A stretch of 64,000 nt of DNA. It comes from Yarrowia lipolytica (Eukaryota; Ascomycota; Dipodascomycetes; Dipodascales). Under the pieces are notes generated by a model. It was given only the letters and a program-made list of their open reading frames with translations. It was not told where the DNA came from and ran no database searches. A program made the translations under genes and the position numbers. Of the stretch, positions 1 through 12,262 are shown one piece after another. The stretch covers positions 1,734,501 to 1,798,500 of the forward strand of contig NC_090772.1 in NCBI RefSeq assembly GCF_001761485.1, read 5' to 3'. The stretch's first letter is position 1, and each line of letters opens with the position of its first letter.

Positions 1-1511
1 TCCGGGTGTCTACACTAGATCTTGCATCAGGAAAAGTTTGCCAGACGATGCAGTCGTTTCTAGAGGCGAACCGCGGTTAGAGACAAACGAAACTTGGAGA
101 GACAGGGAGGGGTTAGAAACGGAACTGATACTGGTACTCGCACGGTACTTGTACGGTACTTGTACTGCTGTCAAAAGGTATCCACTTGGGTCACATAAAG
201 TTGGGCTGCAAATGTGCCGGAGAAGTGGATCCTCTTTTGGGAGCAAGTGGACACTTGGGGTCGGAGACCACGGAATTCTGGAGACATGGGATTTGGATAT
301 CGATGTTTCTATTTCCATGCAGTTTCGGGAGGCAGGAAGTGGTTTGTTGAGGCGTTGAACTTGTCTCAATAGACCTAAGTTTAGTTGAAAGCTAGTCGAG
401 CCGAAACAGAGAGGCCGGTTTCAATCTTGCTGCGAGTACCGGTAGTAGAAACTGAAGTGGAACACAACCTCTACGACTAAGACAGAAAGTGTCCGTCAAG
501 ACTGTCTCAACCTCATTTCCGACTCTGAACTATCCCCAGAGAACCTGACGACTTGTATGTACTTGTAGGTATTACTTGTACGTCCATTCGGCACTCAGCA
601 CGCGACCGCAAAGTCTGTGCCACGGTCAGACAGTAGACTCACGTCTTGGTTAAAGTCGTGTCACCCACTTACCGACTTTTCCGCTGCAAATCTCTACTGA
701 AAATTCGCTGGCTGCACCACCTCTGATGTTCTGGCAAATACTTCCGACTTTTCAACATCCAACCAAAGAAAGACGCGGTTCTTCACATTGTTGAGAGACA
801 AAGCGACAAGCGACAATTCGACTTTCCATTCCAACTCCAACTTCAACTCAGCTTTTTCTACCGAACGACCTTCCTCTTCTCTCTCACCATTGTCCACTGT
901 GCCCATTGATGGATGTAGGGTCGTAGAAGCGGTAGTAGTTGATGAAATCCTCCATGGTCCGTGCAGCCAACGCCCAACGCTTCATTCTTCCAGTGTAGTA
1001 GTCCAATGAACATCCGGCCAACCACGTCCATCCAATAACAGACTGTCCAACACCAGCCCCCTAAAGTCTCGAGCCCCGTATACGGACACGTTCGTATTAC
1101 TGACTACAGTGCCCGATGGCTGCCTAGTCCACATTTTAAAAACGCCGTTTACAAGCCACAACGGCGAAAAACCGGTTCGAAACCGGTTCGAAACCGTACG
1201 GCACTCATCCTTTATCTAACTCCACACAACAGGCAACCATGCAACCCTGGGTAAGCACACTACGACTCCCCGGTACGAGTACGAGCACGGAGACTGTGTG
1301 GCGGCCCAATCCTCTGCCAAATAGACAGAGTTAATCTCCGATATTTCGCCCCATGCCTGGCCAATGTCATACGACATTCATAGATCTACACCGGTTGCAC
1401 GAAAAGAAATGCTGGGGATCCAAAGCTTGACAGACATGACTGACCAACGGGCCAACAGCTGAGCGTAACATGTTGAATGGAACAACCAGAGCGGACTATA
1501 CTGAGCGGCCA

Positions 1512-1564
1512 TTTGCAGTTTGCAGTTTGCAGTTTGCAGTTTGCAGTTTGCAGTTCGCAGTTCG
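1512..1564. repeat. 7-bp tandem repeat (TTTGCAG)
   Basis: Six perfect TTTGCAG copies are followed by one TTCGCAG variant. It is a short intergenic minisatellite. Confidence 0.95.
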
Positions 1565-1742
1565 TACCTGAACTTGTTCCCCCGTCCTTTTCCGGATTTA
1601 TCAACATGGTCACGTATCTATTTCAGACCTTTCCATCGCCGGATAGATTGATTTAGTGCATCTTTCACTTTGACACCGAGTCTTTTTCTGAGTCTTTTCA
1701 TTTCTGCTTGTTTTGGCAGATCTCTACATCGTACCTTGTAGA

Positions 1743-1745
<3 letters not shown>

Positions 1746-1775
<30 letters not shown>
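1746..1775. repeat. Poly(T) run, 30 nt
   Basis: An uninterrupted run of 30 T in intergenic DNA. It is one of three such runs in the window, all T on the + strand. It could be a slippage product or the tail of an old minus-strand retroposon; no element is visible beside it. Confidence 0.95.
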
Positions 1776-1776
<1 letters not shown>

Positions 1777-3862
1777 GTTGGAAAATTGTCATATGGCACT
1801 TTTTTATAATTTTTGTCTCCATGGATGCACCCACGTTGCTTTTTCCGTTGAAAGTCTGAATCCTGCATGTTCATTTGGTTGGGCAGGATACATGAGACAT
1901 GCACGTGATCGGGCATGGGGAACAGACAACGTCCGCGTCACGTGAGAGGGAGGCGTAGCAGGGAAAATAAGGCGATCTTTTTTTTCGAGCGGTCAGCGAG
2001 TAAAAAAACAAAACAGACTCGGCGCACTAGTCCCCGGGTCGGGTGCAGCAGCGCATACGAGCCATCATGTTGGCCTGATGTGGGTTGCCTAGTCCGTATT
2101 TTATTTCCGGATTTTAGCTTGTGTAACGACAAGGGTCCTTGCATAAACCTTATTTAATTACAACGCACGTGCACATTCAAACCTTGTGTTTTGAGCGGGT
2201 AAAACAAGGTTATGGCAGTGCAGACAAGGAGCGGAAGTAAATAATTAAATATCAAATAAATGACTCTTATTCAATTAGATGAGTTGAATTAAAAAAGTTA
2301 AAAAACCAGAAAACCAAAAAACAACAAGAACCAACTGGGGGATTGAAAGATTTCCCCTATTTCGCTATCCCCTCAATCTGGATAGATTCGCTCAACTCTG
2401 TTTCACCTATTAAAGCCCGAGCTTAATCGAGTTTATAGCCCCTGATGATCAGCAAACAAGGACATGCAGAGATGCGGACCCACAAATTAGCTGCAACGCT
2501 GCAACGTACGGGTGGGGGCTCCCCAGAGCACCATTGTGGATTATAGGGTTAGGAAAAGGTAAAAACGCATGTAGGTACAAACGGTTGAAACAAGATATGA
2601 GAGCCGGATTAGGGTAAATGTTAGGGCTGATTGCCCAAAGCGTGGGCCGAGGTAGGGAATGTGGCTATAACAGATGGTGCCTGAAGTGTGAAACACGAGC
2701 AGATCGGCTGGGTGGTTAAAGGGGTTTGGAATGGGTAGGGGAGGGGATGTTGGGATTGGGGGGTTCGAGGGGGGGGTAGTAGTATGGTTTGAAATGGGCT
2801 GTTGTATGGTTGGAAAGTGCTGTTTTTATGGTGGCAATATTTTTGTTTGTTTTACTCCATTTTAATCTGATTTATCTGATTTATCTGATTTACTCATTTA
2901 ACCGCATTAATTAAAGGATAAATCGCAGCAAAATCCCGGCTGCATTGGTGACCCATTATAGCAGCCTGGATCCACTTTGGTCGTGGCCACAAAGAGGCCA
3001 CACGGCCTGTCATTTTTTGGACCCTGTATTTTAGCCCTTTTGGGCTCACCATTGTGGTGCATCAGGTTTTTTATTTAGTTTTTATTATTATTTGTTTTTT
3101 GAATCACATTGTCTGTGAAAAGGCGGTGCAACTAAACGGAGAAGGAATGGGCTTTTTTCTTTCTAATTTTTTAATTTTTTAATTTTTCAGTTTTTTTTTT
3201 GGAAAAGCAAGGATGAGACACCAAATGAGACAAGTAAAACAAATGAGACAAGCCATCATCGGTCTTGTGCGCCTACAAAGAAACAAACGAAAAGAAAAAG
3301 AGAACCAACGCCGGCAAACAAGCATATATCGAAATCACAATGGTGGCCAGCATGGTTCTAAGCATATTCAGGGGCGAGGGGGAGATGACAGGGTCATGTG
3401 TGCGAGTACATGAAGATGAAGAGGGAGACGAAGAAGTGCAAGAGTAAGTGGAATTACAGATGCTATGAGCGGTTTTTGGCTTAATTTTTCTTTCGAATCC
3501 AGGACCCACACACTTTGAAACCCGCCCCCCCTATTTGCCTATTCCTGCAGACGAATTTGGGGTGATTCAGAAATTGTCGATCGGGGGAAATGCACGGTGG
3601 ATACTTGTAGGGAATATGATTCGGGCCCGGCGAGGCGCATGGCTGCTGCGGGGCGAAATTAGACCTTGGCTGTGCGCAGCTCGCGGTTTAGTGCTTTGTA
3701 TTATGTCATTTTCAGGGCTGGGGCACTGGACCATCTGGTCCCATAGACTTGCTTTTTATTGTCTGCAGAATTGCAATTTATTAATATTAACTATTTAATT
3801 TAAAAAGAGGGAAATGACAGAAAATTGAAGAAAATAGGGGAAAAAAGACGAAGACAAGATGG

Positions 3863-3930
3863 CGAATTGACGAGATGACGAATTGACGAGATGACGAATT
3901 GACAAGATGACGAGATGACGACGACGATGA
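3863..3930. repeat. 15-bp minisatellite (GACGAGATGACGAATT type)
   Basis: Four imperfect copies of a GAATTGACGAGATGAC-like unit run into a GACGACGAC stretch. No gene is attached. Confidence 0.85.
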
Positions 3931-5072
3931 TCACAGGACGACGACGACATGATGACTCGACCCTCCCCGAGACACTACGGCAACCCGTTGTCATTTCCAA
4001 CTGTTTATTTCCTCCACGCAATAATATCCTCGTGGACGTTTAATTGCAATAATAAAGGACCAAGCCAACTTCCCCAACTGTCATCTAACCCATGGCTGCC
4101 TTTTGCAGCGACAGGCTGCCTACAGGGGTAGATCGGACCACCACCTGAGATCCTCACACAATGCCCACCAATAAATCCAACTCCGCTAACAAAGCCCCGC
4201 CCCAATGGCCCTTAATAGTCCCCTCGCACCTCTTTCCGCTCCTACACACAGCCTATAGCGCACTTTAGCCCAGATCCGCATCGCCCCCTGTCGGCACCTG
4301 TTACAAGCACCGAACCACCTACCTGCAATTACAATGGTACAATGGAACCGTGACGCTCGCCTAGCTCGCTTGCTGAAACAAACAGCCACAAAGCCAGCTA
4401 ATTTGCTGTCCGCTCTCCCAGGCCCGGCCTGCTTATTATCGCCGGTATTATCCTCCCTGAAATATTGTTAAAATTACCCCGTCCGTTTTATACGCTAACT
4501 CCACAACCCAGCCTAGCGGCACGTTAGCGGTTTCAAACGGTACTAAGCCACTAACGATTCAGGGCGGCTACGGCGGCACTAAATCCGCAGCCCAGACAGC
4601 CGAAATCCGCGCCCAAATCACGTGCTCGCCTGAGCTTTAGCCTCCCACTAGAGACCCTGAACAAGGCATCTGTACAAGGTCATGCATAGATGACGGCGCC
4701 GGTTTGGGAAAACGCAGGTGGACGATCATCCTGAGAAGGCGGAGACAAGCGGAGACCTCTCCGTTGTAAGCGACACATCTGACGCTTGTCAGAAACGTCC
4801 TCAAATCACCCACCCGGACCCCCCTCCCCGGACGGATTCGTACCCCTACAGTAGCCCAAACATACACCAGTGCAATTAGATGCATGGGCTTGTTTCAGAG
4901 GTAAACTACAAGAGCACACTCAAGTAATGTGCCGAGTCCAGCCACCCGCGGTGCTCCCGAAACACCCCCGCCATGACTCATATCCTTATCAATACATTAA
5001 TAATACACATGTCCAAACCCAGCCGGGCTGTGGACAAGACGTCCCCATAGTCGGAGATCCATGGTGTGGGTC

Positions 5073-6695
5073 CTACAAATTAGTGGTTCCCTCAACCTCC
5101 AACTGATCCAGAATGGCCTCCTTGATATTCTCGTCAATATCGATATCGTTCAAATCAAACGAAACCTGCAGCCCCGTCCTCGTCACCGGACTGAACTGCA
5201 TTTCCTCGGTCACAACCGTTTTCTTGCCTTGACCAACCTTGAACCACTCAGACACCGACGGCTGCGTCAGCTGAGGCACAAACCGCACGCCCGTCAGAGG
5301 CTCCACAATGTAGCCCTTGGGGTCAGCCTCGCGTCGCTCCTCCAGCAACGACGAGTTGAAACGCGAAGCGGCTAGAGCGTGGTCATACATCCAGTGTGGC
5401 GACAGCTGGGCTCCAATCGCCTTCCGACGCTTGGGAGGCGCCTGCGTGATGGGCGGAGGCATAATGGGCACAACAGGCACAGATGCTGCTCCGAGACCTC
5501 CAGCGCCACCGAGCCACGCTACGTAATGGTCCTTTGAGTGCTCTCGGCCCTGGTTGAACGGATCATCGGGGTCCGCAATCTCACCCTCCACACTGCCAGC
5601 GTCAACGGCCTCCTGTACGTAGTAGTCGTCGATAATCTTCTTTCCTCCAAGCACAATCTTGGCTCCAAACTCTCGGAACACAGACCGGGCAGTCACAATA
5701 CCAATGGACCGGCCCTTGTAGGAGTGGGGGATGATGTCTCGCTCAATTAGATCAAACTTCTCGCCTTCATCAGCAATCACCTTGTGCAGACGCCGGTGTT
5801 TTTGGAACAGCAAATACGAGTCTCGGAAACCCATACATCGAGCAGGCTCGGTCGACAACATGTACAGTCGTCGGCCTCGTCCCAGCACCGTGAATGTTCG
5901 CACTCGGTACTCTCGTCCTCCCTGCAGCTCTCCCAGCTTGTTGACCTTAACCTCGCCGGCAGGATCTTCGGGGAGCAGCAGCTCATCATCCTCCACGGGG
6001 TAGGGGTTTCCGTTTTCGTCCCGCGGTACCATGACGAGATGGGACGTTCCGCCTCGCGAGCCTCGGCCTCGGGCGGCCCATCGGGCTGATCCAGACCGCA
6101 TTGCTCCTCCAGCGCCTCCAGGTCCGAATCCTCCAACGGCGGAAAACGACGTCAGCTTGAGAGCCTCCTCGTCCTCCTCCATTTCGCTCTCCCGCACGAG
6201 TGTGGCCTTGTTTTTAGATCCCGGGGGCCGGCCTCGCTTTCGAGGTGCTGGAGTGGCCGGTTTGGTCTCCTCGTCGCCATCCAAGGCTGCGCTGCTCTCC
6301 TTGGACTTTGGTTTGGGCTGCGGCAGCTTGTCGTCCTCGTCGTCCTCGTGCAGCGCATCCTCGTCCACATCGGGGTCGTTGGGATCGTCGCCAATGTCTG
6401 CGGGGTTGATATTGGTGGCGTCATCACCCGGAGCATCATCACCAGTGTCGTTAGTAGCAGCCGTAGCACCAGCCGCAGCATCAGTGGCGTCAGTCATCTC
6501 GATATCCTCCTCCACTTTGGCTGAGGTGGATGTGTTGGCATGGTCGGCGGTGGTTGTGTCTGGCTTTGTGTCTGAGTCACTTTGCTTTGTGTCTGTTGTG
6601 TCTGTGTCACTTGGCTTTGTGTCGATCGGCTTGGGTTCCGTCTCCGCGGTTGTCTCCGCCGCAACAGGCACTACCTTGGATTCTGGGTCCGACAT
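5073..6695 (-). CDS. NPL6: RSC chromatin-remodelling subunit Rsc7/Npl6
   Basis: A 540-residue nuclear protein of the Rsc7/Swp82 family, known as a subunit of the RSC (or SWI/SNF) ATP-dependent nucleosome remodeller. The first ~130 residues are acidic and Ser/Thr-rich with little order. An AT-hook (KRGRPPGSKNK) sits near residue 150 and could bind the minor groove of AT-rich DNA. The conserved Rsc7 domain covers about residues 225-385, with PRDENGNPYPVEDDELLLPE at its front and the segment around CMGFRDSYLLFQKHRRLHK inside. The ATG at 6695 is preferred because the extra 19 upstream codons are poorly conserved in character and lie in the AT-rich promoter. The gene stands alone, with gene-free DNA on both sides. 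Whether it belongs to RSC rather than a SWI/SNF Swp82 role cannot be settled from sequence alone. Confidence 0.88.
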   Translation of the reverse strand: MSDPESKVVPVAAETTAETEPKPIDTKPSDTDTTDTKQSDSDTKPDTTTADHANTSTSAKVEEDIEMTDATDAAAGATAATNDTGDDAPGDDATNINPADIGDDPNDPDVDEDALHEDDEDDKLPQPKPKSKESSAALDGDEETKPATPAPRKRGRPPGSKNKATLVRESEMEEDEEALKLTSFSAVGGFGPGGAGGAMRSGSARWAARGRGSRGGTSHLVMVPRDENGNPYPVEDDELLLPEDPAGEVKVNKLGELQGGREYRVRTFTVLGRGRRLYMLSTEPARCMGFRDSYLLFQKHRRLHKVIADEGEKFDLIERDIIPHSYKGRSIGIVTARSVFREFGAKIVLGGKKIIDDYYVQEAVDAGSVEGEIADPDDPFNQGREHSKDHYVAWLGGAGGLGAASVPVVPIMPPPITQAPPKRRKAIGAQLSPHWMYDHALAASRFNSSLLEERREADPKGYIVEPLTGVRFVPQLTQPSVSEWFKVGQGKKTVVTEEMQFSPVTRTGLQVSFDLNDIDIDENIKEAILDQLEVEGTTNL

Positions 6696-9170
6696 TGTGG
6701 TGATGGTGTGAAGAGGTGGTGTTGATAATTTAGCTTCACGCGTTGGGAGCACGATGGGTTATGAGTGATAGGGTATTTTTCCTCCAGCATTTTTAAGATT
6801 TAACGGAATATTTAAAAACAGTAAAAAACAGTAAAAAACAATAAAAAATCAAAAAAACCAAAAAAAAAACCAAAAAAACATACAACGCCCTTTTACCACT
6901 GCTCCCCTCTACTAGATCATCCATACTACCATTTTGCAATTTTGTCAACCGCTAGCCGCACTCACCAACACCTTGTCGTCGACTAACCAAAAGAAAACAT
7001 GGAGATAGAGACGCACTAAAAAGACGAGATTTTTTTCGGCACTAAAACAATACGTGGAGGGGTGAGAATGGTTCCACTTTTTTTCTTGCCCGTCTAAAAG
7101 TGCATCGAAATCCACTAACGGGAGGGTTGGGGTTCTCAAGGGACGAGCACCACGGCGTCTGGTCAACTGACAGCTGAATGGATGTTCCCGAAATATTTTT
7201 CAAACAAAAGTTTCAACTTCTTTTTAGACGACTCCGAATCTCAGTCTCGTACTCCGGTTGAATCACGTGACCAAAACTAAGACGACAGAGGGGATTTTCG
7301 CCTCAGTTTTCCCGTTTGCATGTCTTGCACTAGTGATATCTCCGAAATTGAGACCATCCACAGCTCCTGGTAGCTTTCTCAACTCGACATGGTGCTACTG
7401 TACGACTATGGTACTGGTGTACTGTGTCTGAAGCACGTTAAATGGGGCCCAGGAGTTGGCTAGCGGGTTCAAGTGGGTTCAAGGGGGTTCGGAATCGACA
7501 GTTTATCGATCCGCCGATGCCCGAAAAGTGCCGTCTGCTAAAAACGAGGGTCTCTAAAGCCGTTAGATTGCTAGTCTAATAGCCAACCCCCAGGGCTTCT
7601 AGAGCTCCTGGAAACCAGCCATATGGATAAAAAGGCACAAAGAGAGACTTCTGAAGAACTACTTTAGTCATTTTTCCAGTATCTCCGATCCGTGGGGTTA
7701 TAGCTGTGTGCCCAAGAGGGGGGTGACTGCGATTGGTAGGTCTCAGAGCACCGAACGCAGCTAAAGGACGCAACAAAGCAATGAAAAGAATCAAAAAAGC
7801 TGTTCATTCAGCTGCACGATGACTAAAAGACATGCCCTTGTCTTCCACTACTGCAGGTTGATCTCTATTCACGAGTAGATGGCTCGCAGATGACATACAA
7901 AGATTTTCGGACCAATACCGTGCTTTGAAGGGATGTACTGAATCGTGAAAAGCTCCAAGACATTAAAAGAGGAGATTATGGGCGGGAAAGATCCAATTTC
8001 TCACTTTTACTCAGTTCTAGGGTTCACAAGCGTCTTCTAGACTGGCAATATGACACTAGCCAAAGTTCAGCCATATCTATGTTCGCTGTAGGGTCCAGGA
8101 AACACGATATGAGAAGAGGGACTATTAATGCGGGTTTATAGGGTCCTTTAAAACAATCTAAAGAGTGACCCTGCCATTGGAGCGTCTCTGGAGCTATCTA
8201 GCGGTGATTTTATTACTCTTCAAGTAATAGCTTAGTAAACTTTGAACTTTAGTTGATACTGGATCGATCTGAGCGATATTTGTTGATGAAATGTTCGAAT
8301 TTGTCAGAAAAAAAAGAAGAATCAGCTCAAAACAGTACACATGGATCTCCCCATCAACTCATCTAACTCTCTACAGCTCCACCTGCCCACCAATACCTCC
8401 TTCGGTTCTTACCACCATGCATAAGGTTGAATACGAGCACGATTTTGAGATTAGAGTGACTGACGATCATGATGTTCTCTCTTTTGAGAGTTGTCATGCG
8501 TCCGTGTTACTTTCCTCCATGCTCTGCGTTGCAGTATGTACTAGTTGTGGGTCTATGCAGTTTTATGGCGACCATTTATGTGCAGTACAGTGTACGATAC
8601 ATTCAAGGTGGATGCTGCTCCTCCCTAAGGCGGTGGTTGGGCTCGGGGATTGACTGTGCGAACCGAGGCATGCCAAATACGTCATTGCATGTCTTTACCC
8701 TGTTTTTTTGGTGTCAAATACGGGGTACCTTTGTAGTTTGCAACACCGTACAGTAGCGTGTAGCAGTAGTCTTGTATCCCAAGCTAACAGAGCCGTATAC
8801 GCCAACATGGGAGTCGAAGAAGCGAGAATGGCCTGATGAAAATCTCCAAATCTCTCAAAAATATATCGTTTAGATCCGATTCTGTCCTAACCTGCTCACG
8901 ACTAAAACTCTCGCTCAAACCTCTATGCGCATAGTATGGAACATTAACCCAACTTGTTGTGCAGACAGTATGATAAGTTAGGGCGTTCACGTGACCACAG
9001 AGGCTTGTGTTTATCGCCTTTTGTTGAACCTGGGCCAACTTTCCGCAGTCTCCAAGCTAGTCCGAGCACGATGCATGTCAGGAGAGGTTCTGTATGCATT
9101 CGTACATTAGTCGCTATTCTGTACTTGCCTATAGCATCAAGGTCAGTTGGCGGTTTGCAGAGTGCTTATC

Positions 9171-9221
9171 GAGGGTTTCCGAGGGTTTCCGAGGGTTTCC
9201 GAGGGGTTCCGAGGGGTTTCC
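9171..9221. repeat. 10-bp tandem repeat (GAGGGTTTCC)
   Basis: Three perfect copies followed by two slightly changed ones. Intergenic; no gene is associated. Confidence 0.9.
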
Positions 9222-10633
9222 CACTGGTATTACTTGTTCCTTATCGAACCATGACTTCGACAACGATTCCTCTGACTCCGAAATACGGGGTGGTTAGCTC
9301 GTGGTCAAAGCTATAAGCCTTAACACAACCTAAACAGCGGGGTTAGTGGAATGTTTGCCGCTTTAGTGTGCAATAACTGCTTCTTTTTTTCTTTCTCTGC
9401 TGTCCATAAAAGGGCTTGGGGTGGAGGTGCCCGCCGCCCAATAATCATAGAGCAGAACAAGAGCAAGATGTAATCCCGGGCGGGAACCACGGATCTGGCT
9501 TGTATACTGCTTATTTCGCCCCTTGCGTTTCGTCATTCTAGACCACAGATCTAGCCCACAATCATGACCCTTGGAGTTGGAGGACACAGTGTACGAATTG
9601 CGTACAGTACAGTACTAATTGTTGCCGTACTGTTTGCACTAGCCCCGACTGTGAAGGAACAATGAACAACTTGTAGTGATGAACGGAGCCCGGAAAAAAA
9701 AGACTACCCACCCTCCGACAGTTCCATGGTACTTCTTTGCGTCGATTGCAGCTAGGGTGCAAGCCGGTCGTGTGCAGCGGCGGCGGTGATTACTTGTGTC
9801 CGCGGAGGTTCTTTGGCGGTGACCACCGGCGTTTGGAGGCGCCTGGGCTATGGTCCAGATGCTCTTTTGGGACCTCTTGGCCCGCTAGAGTTCTGTGAGT
9901 AATCATGACAGGGTATTTGCTTTTTCTGGGGGAGGAACAGGGAGTGCATTGGGCTGGTTCTGTCTTATCAGACAGCAAAGCAACTGTGCGGTCCTGCTGG
10001 ACGTCAACCTCCTCAAACGAGCAAGAGGTCTGGCGACCTGACCATACCACCGGCGGTTGTCGCCCCCGACTTGCACAGCTATCGTCGTGCTCATAATGGT
10101 AGACTTGGACCAAACCCTGGCCAAACTCTGTGGCTATGAATTAAATGTGCACACTTAAGCCCATTTCCAGATGGTGCCAAGAGGGTCTTGTTGGCTGGAA
10201 AAAGCAATAGCTGGCCTTGCTCATCGTGGACTAAAGAGCCGGCGAAACTGATAGATTGGCCTTTCCGCCTGGAACCTCCTCTTGGTGTTCTGGAGAGATG
10301 CGCTGTAGGTTGCTGTTTCAGAAAGTGTCCGTTGTGATGACCGATCGGGGAGCAGATGAAGGCGTCAGTGAGGCGGCTGCGGAGAGATGATGAGCCTTGT
10401 TTACCGCCATGGCACGACGATCAACTCTCGGCTGCTTACTAAGAGACGGAGTCCTCCACTGTCACGCTGGTGCTGTGCAAACGTTTCATTCGGTGGCCGT
10501 CCCTGTGGGTATGCAGGGAGTGTCTCATAAAAGGGGGCAAAGAGGAAGGGAAAGGCGGGAGGCTGTAAAGGGGCAACATGTCAACGAGTGAGACTGAAAA
10601 AGAGAAAAACGGGGCCGAGAGCACAGGCAGGCA

Positions 10634-10704
10634 TGAGTGAGACCGAAACTGAAAAAAATGAGACTGAACAAGATGAGACTGAAAAAGATGAGACCGAAAA
10701 AGAC
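10634..10704. repeat. Purine-rich repeat (GAGACTGAAAAAGAT type)
   Basis: About five imperfect copies of a 14-15 bp unit with GAGACTGAA or GAGACCGAA cores. It keeps spurious frames open on both strands. Confidence 0.85.
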
Positions 10705-11452
10705 GGGGGTAGGTGAGACATGCGAAGAGCAAGGCCAAGGTGAAGGTGAAGAGAAACCACTTGAATCCACTTGCGTCCACTTGAGTTCCCCGAATCCACA
10801 GCCCAACTTGGACCCATTCATTCTTGCATGTGCCAATGCAAACCACCAAAACCACACAACACAAAACACAACCCCCACAAGTCCCAGTGGATGCCAATAT
10901 CGCTGTCACTCCCGCTGCATTTTGCTCTCGGCCAGTCTATCCACTCCCTCCACTGGAAACGGACACATACGCTTTGTGTGAAAAGCGACCCCTGCAGATC
11001 CACCGTGATGGTGAGAGGAGCCTAAACATTGCTGGGGGCGTGAAAAACCGCTCAGCCGGCCAGGGCTCGGGACATTTGGAACAATGGCGACATCCCAGAG
11101 ACCCTGAGGTGCAACCCCCCCCTACTCACCGCCCCAACACCACTCACACTACCCGCTATACGCCATGTACCAGAGCTGCTATGGTCTATAATACGTTAAG
11201 GTTGGCAAGAGACAAAATGAAAAAACACAAAAGCGAAAAGTCACAAAACGCAAAAGCAAAAAACAAAACAGACAAACACAAAACCACAAATCCAAAAACG
11301 TAGTCTTTCAAAAACCTTATGTATCAACCTAATTTATTGAAAAATGCAAAGCCGGGGCTATCAAACCCATGGGCAAATAGTCTTCACTGCGTCATCTGCA
11401 CGTTACTGCAAGGACCCTCCTTTGTCTCTGTACGGCCCTGGCAATACGAGGA

Positions 11453-11462
11453 TATATATAAG
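11453..11462 (+). promoter_or_regulatory. TATA box of the Nrg1-like gene
   Basis: TATATATAAG lies about 115 bp upstream of the chosen ATG at 11577. It places the transcript start downstream of the first in-frame codon at 11319, so it rules out the longer 294-residue reading. A short G/C-rich stretch (CAGGGGAGTCCCCT) follows and could hold stress-type AGGGG sites. Confidence 0.7.
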
Positions 11463-11576
11463 ACCCAGGGGAGTCCCCTCAAGCAGAGCCCTCAATTCAT
11501 CACCAAAGAGACCCCATCTCACAGACAGACACAGACTAACCCTCGCACTCAGTCACACACACATCCAGCTGCTACC

Positions 11577-12203
11577 ATGTCGCTCAAAAACATTCTCAAC
11601 GACGAGCGCCCACTGCCTCCCATTCGATACATCAACTACCCCCCCACGCCCCCGATGTACTACTACCAGCCACAGGCCCAGGCCCAGGCTCAGGCTCAGG
11701 TTCAGGTTCAGCCCCAGGTGGTCCATGCCGCGGCCCCTCCACCACCACCCCCTTCGGCCATGATGCAGGTGCCTCCTCCTCCTCCTTCCCATGTTCACTC
11801 TTACGCTCCTCCTTCGCTGCCACAATCGCCCCCTCTTTACCAGCCCCAGACGGTGCCGATTGTGAACGTGAACCTCAACAACGCCCACAACAAGAAGCGA
11901 AAGAAGTACATGTGCGACTGCGGCCGGTCGTTCACCACCTCCGGACATCTGGCCCGGCACATGCGCATCCACACCGGCGAGAAGAACTACCAGTGTCCCT
12001 ACGAGGGCTGCACCAGTCGCTTCTCTCGTCAGGACAACTGCATGCAGCACTACCGAACCCATCTCGGCACCTCGCGCAACTCGATGATGCGACGCAAGAG
12101 CGGGACCGTGTCTCCTCCTCCGGGCCAGGTATCCAAGCCCAAGCAGGAGAAGGCGGTGGAGCGAAAGATGAGCAACTTTCTCTCGACGGTTCTCGTCACC
12201 TAA
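11577..12203 (+). CDS. C2H2 zinc-finger regulator, Nrg1/Nrg2 type
   Basis: A 208-residue protein expected to be a DNA-binding nuclear regulator. The N-terminus is Pro/Tyr-rich, with a [13 protein letters not shown] run near residues 32-46 and poly-Pro blocks (53-80), as in repressor or activator tails. Basic KKRKK precedes two fingers. Finger 2 is normal (Cys140, Cys145, His158, His162). Finger 1 has its cysteines at 113 and 115, one residue closer than usual, with His128 and His132. [16 protein letters not shown] and [16 protein letters not shown] closely match the finger pair of yeast Nrg1/Nrg2, known glucose- and filamentation-linked repressors. The start is chosen by the upstream TATA box and the short leader. 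The gene lies between two of the longest gene-free tracts in the window, suggesting complex regulation. Orthology to Nrg1 rather than a Yarrowia-specific relative is an inference. Confidence 0.85.
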   Translation: MSLKNILNDERPLPPIRYINYPPTPPMYYYQPQAQAQAQAQVQVQPQVVHAAAPPPPPPSAMMQVPPPPPSHVHSYAPPSLPQSPPLYQPQTVPIVNVNLNNAHNKKRKKYMCDCGRSFTTSGHLARHMRIHTGEKNYQCPYEGCTSRFSRQDNCMQHYRTHLGTSRNSMMRRKSGTVSPPPGQVSKPKQEKAVERKMSNFLSTVLVT

Positions 12204-12214
12204 AATGAACATAG

Positions 12215-12217
12215 AGC

Positions 12218-12262
<45 letters not shown>
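12215..12262. repeat. CT/CA microsatellite
   Basis: A (CT)n run passes into a (CA)n run starting 12 bp after the stop codon of the zinc-finger gene. It therefore probably lies in its 3' untranslated region. Confidence 0.95.

Larger units (their letters stand above)
1..5072. other. Gene-free region, 5 kb
   Basis: I see no convincing gene. All open frames are under 120 codons, overlap on both strands and resemble nothing I know. The stretch holds a TTTGCAG tandem repeat, a 30-nt T run, an AT-rich block (about 2200-3200) rich in A/T homopolymers and TTATCTGA repeats, and a 15-bp minisatellite near 3863. Two tandem copies of GTACTTGTAC lie at 145-165. An AT-rich block in a large intergenic tract could be a replication origin, but nothing in the sequence proves it. 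Confidence 0.6.
6696..11451. other. Gene-free region, 4.8 kb
   Basis: It begins with the Rsc7 promoter, which has an ACGCGT box at about 6737 and A-rich tracts at 6800-6880. No gene is recognisable in the rest. It contains the GAGGGTTTCC repeat at 9171 and a GAGACTGAAAAAGAT-type repeat near 10634. The 156-codon minus frame at 10439-10909 is a by-product of the latter. The right part is probably the extended control region of the zinc-finger gene at 11577. Confidence 0.6.

Noticed and set aside
8780-8800. CTAACAG acceptor-like motif
   Set aside because: No GTGAGT-type donor upstream joined to an open frame; likely chance.
10439-10909. 156-codon minus frame upstream of the zinc-finger gene
   Set aside because: Kept open by the GAGACTGAA repeat and other low-complexity sequence; Ser/Phe/Leu monotony, no domain.
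11319-11576. N-terminal extension of the zinc-finger gene
   Set aside because: The TATA box at 11453 lies inside it, so the transcript should start downstream.
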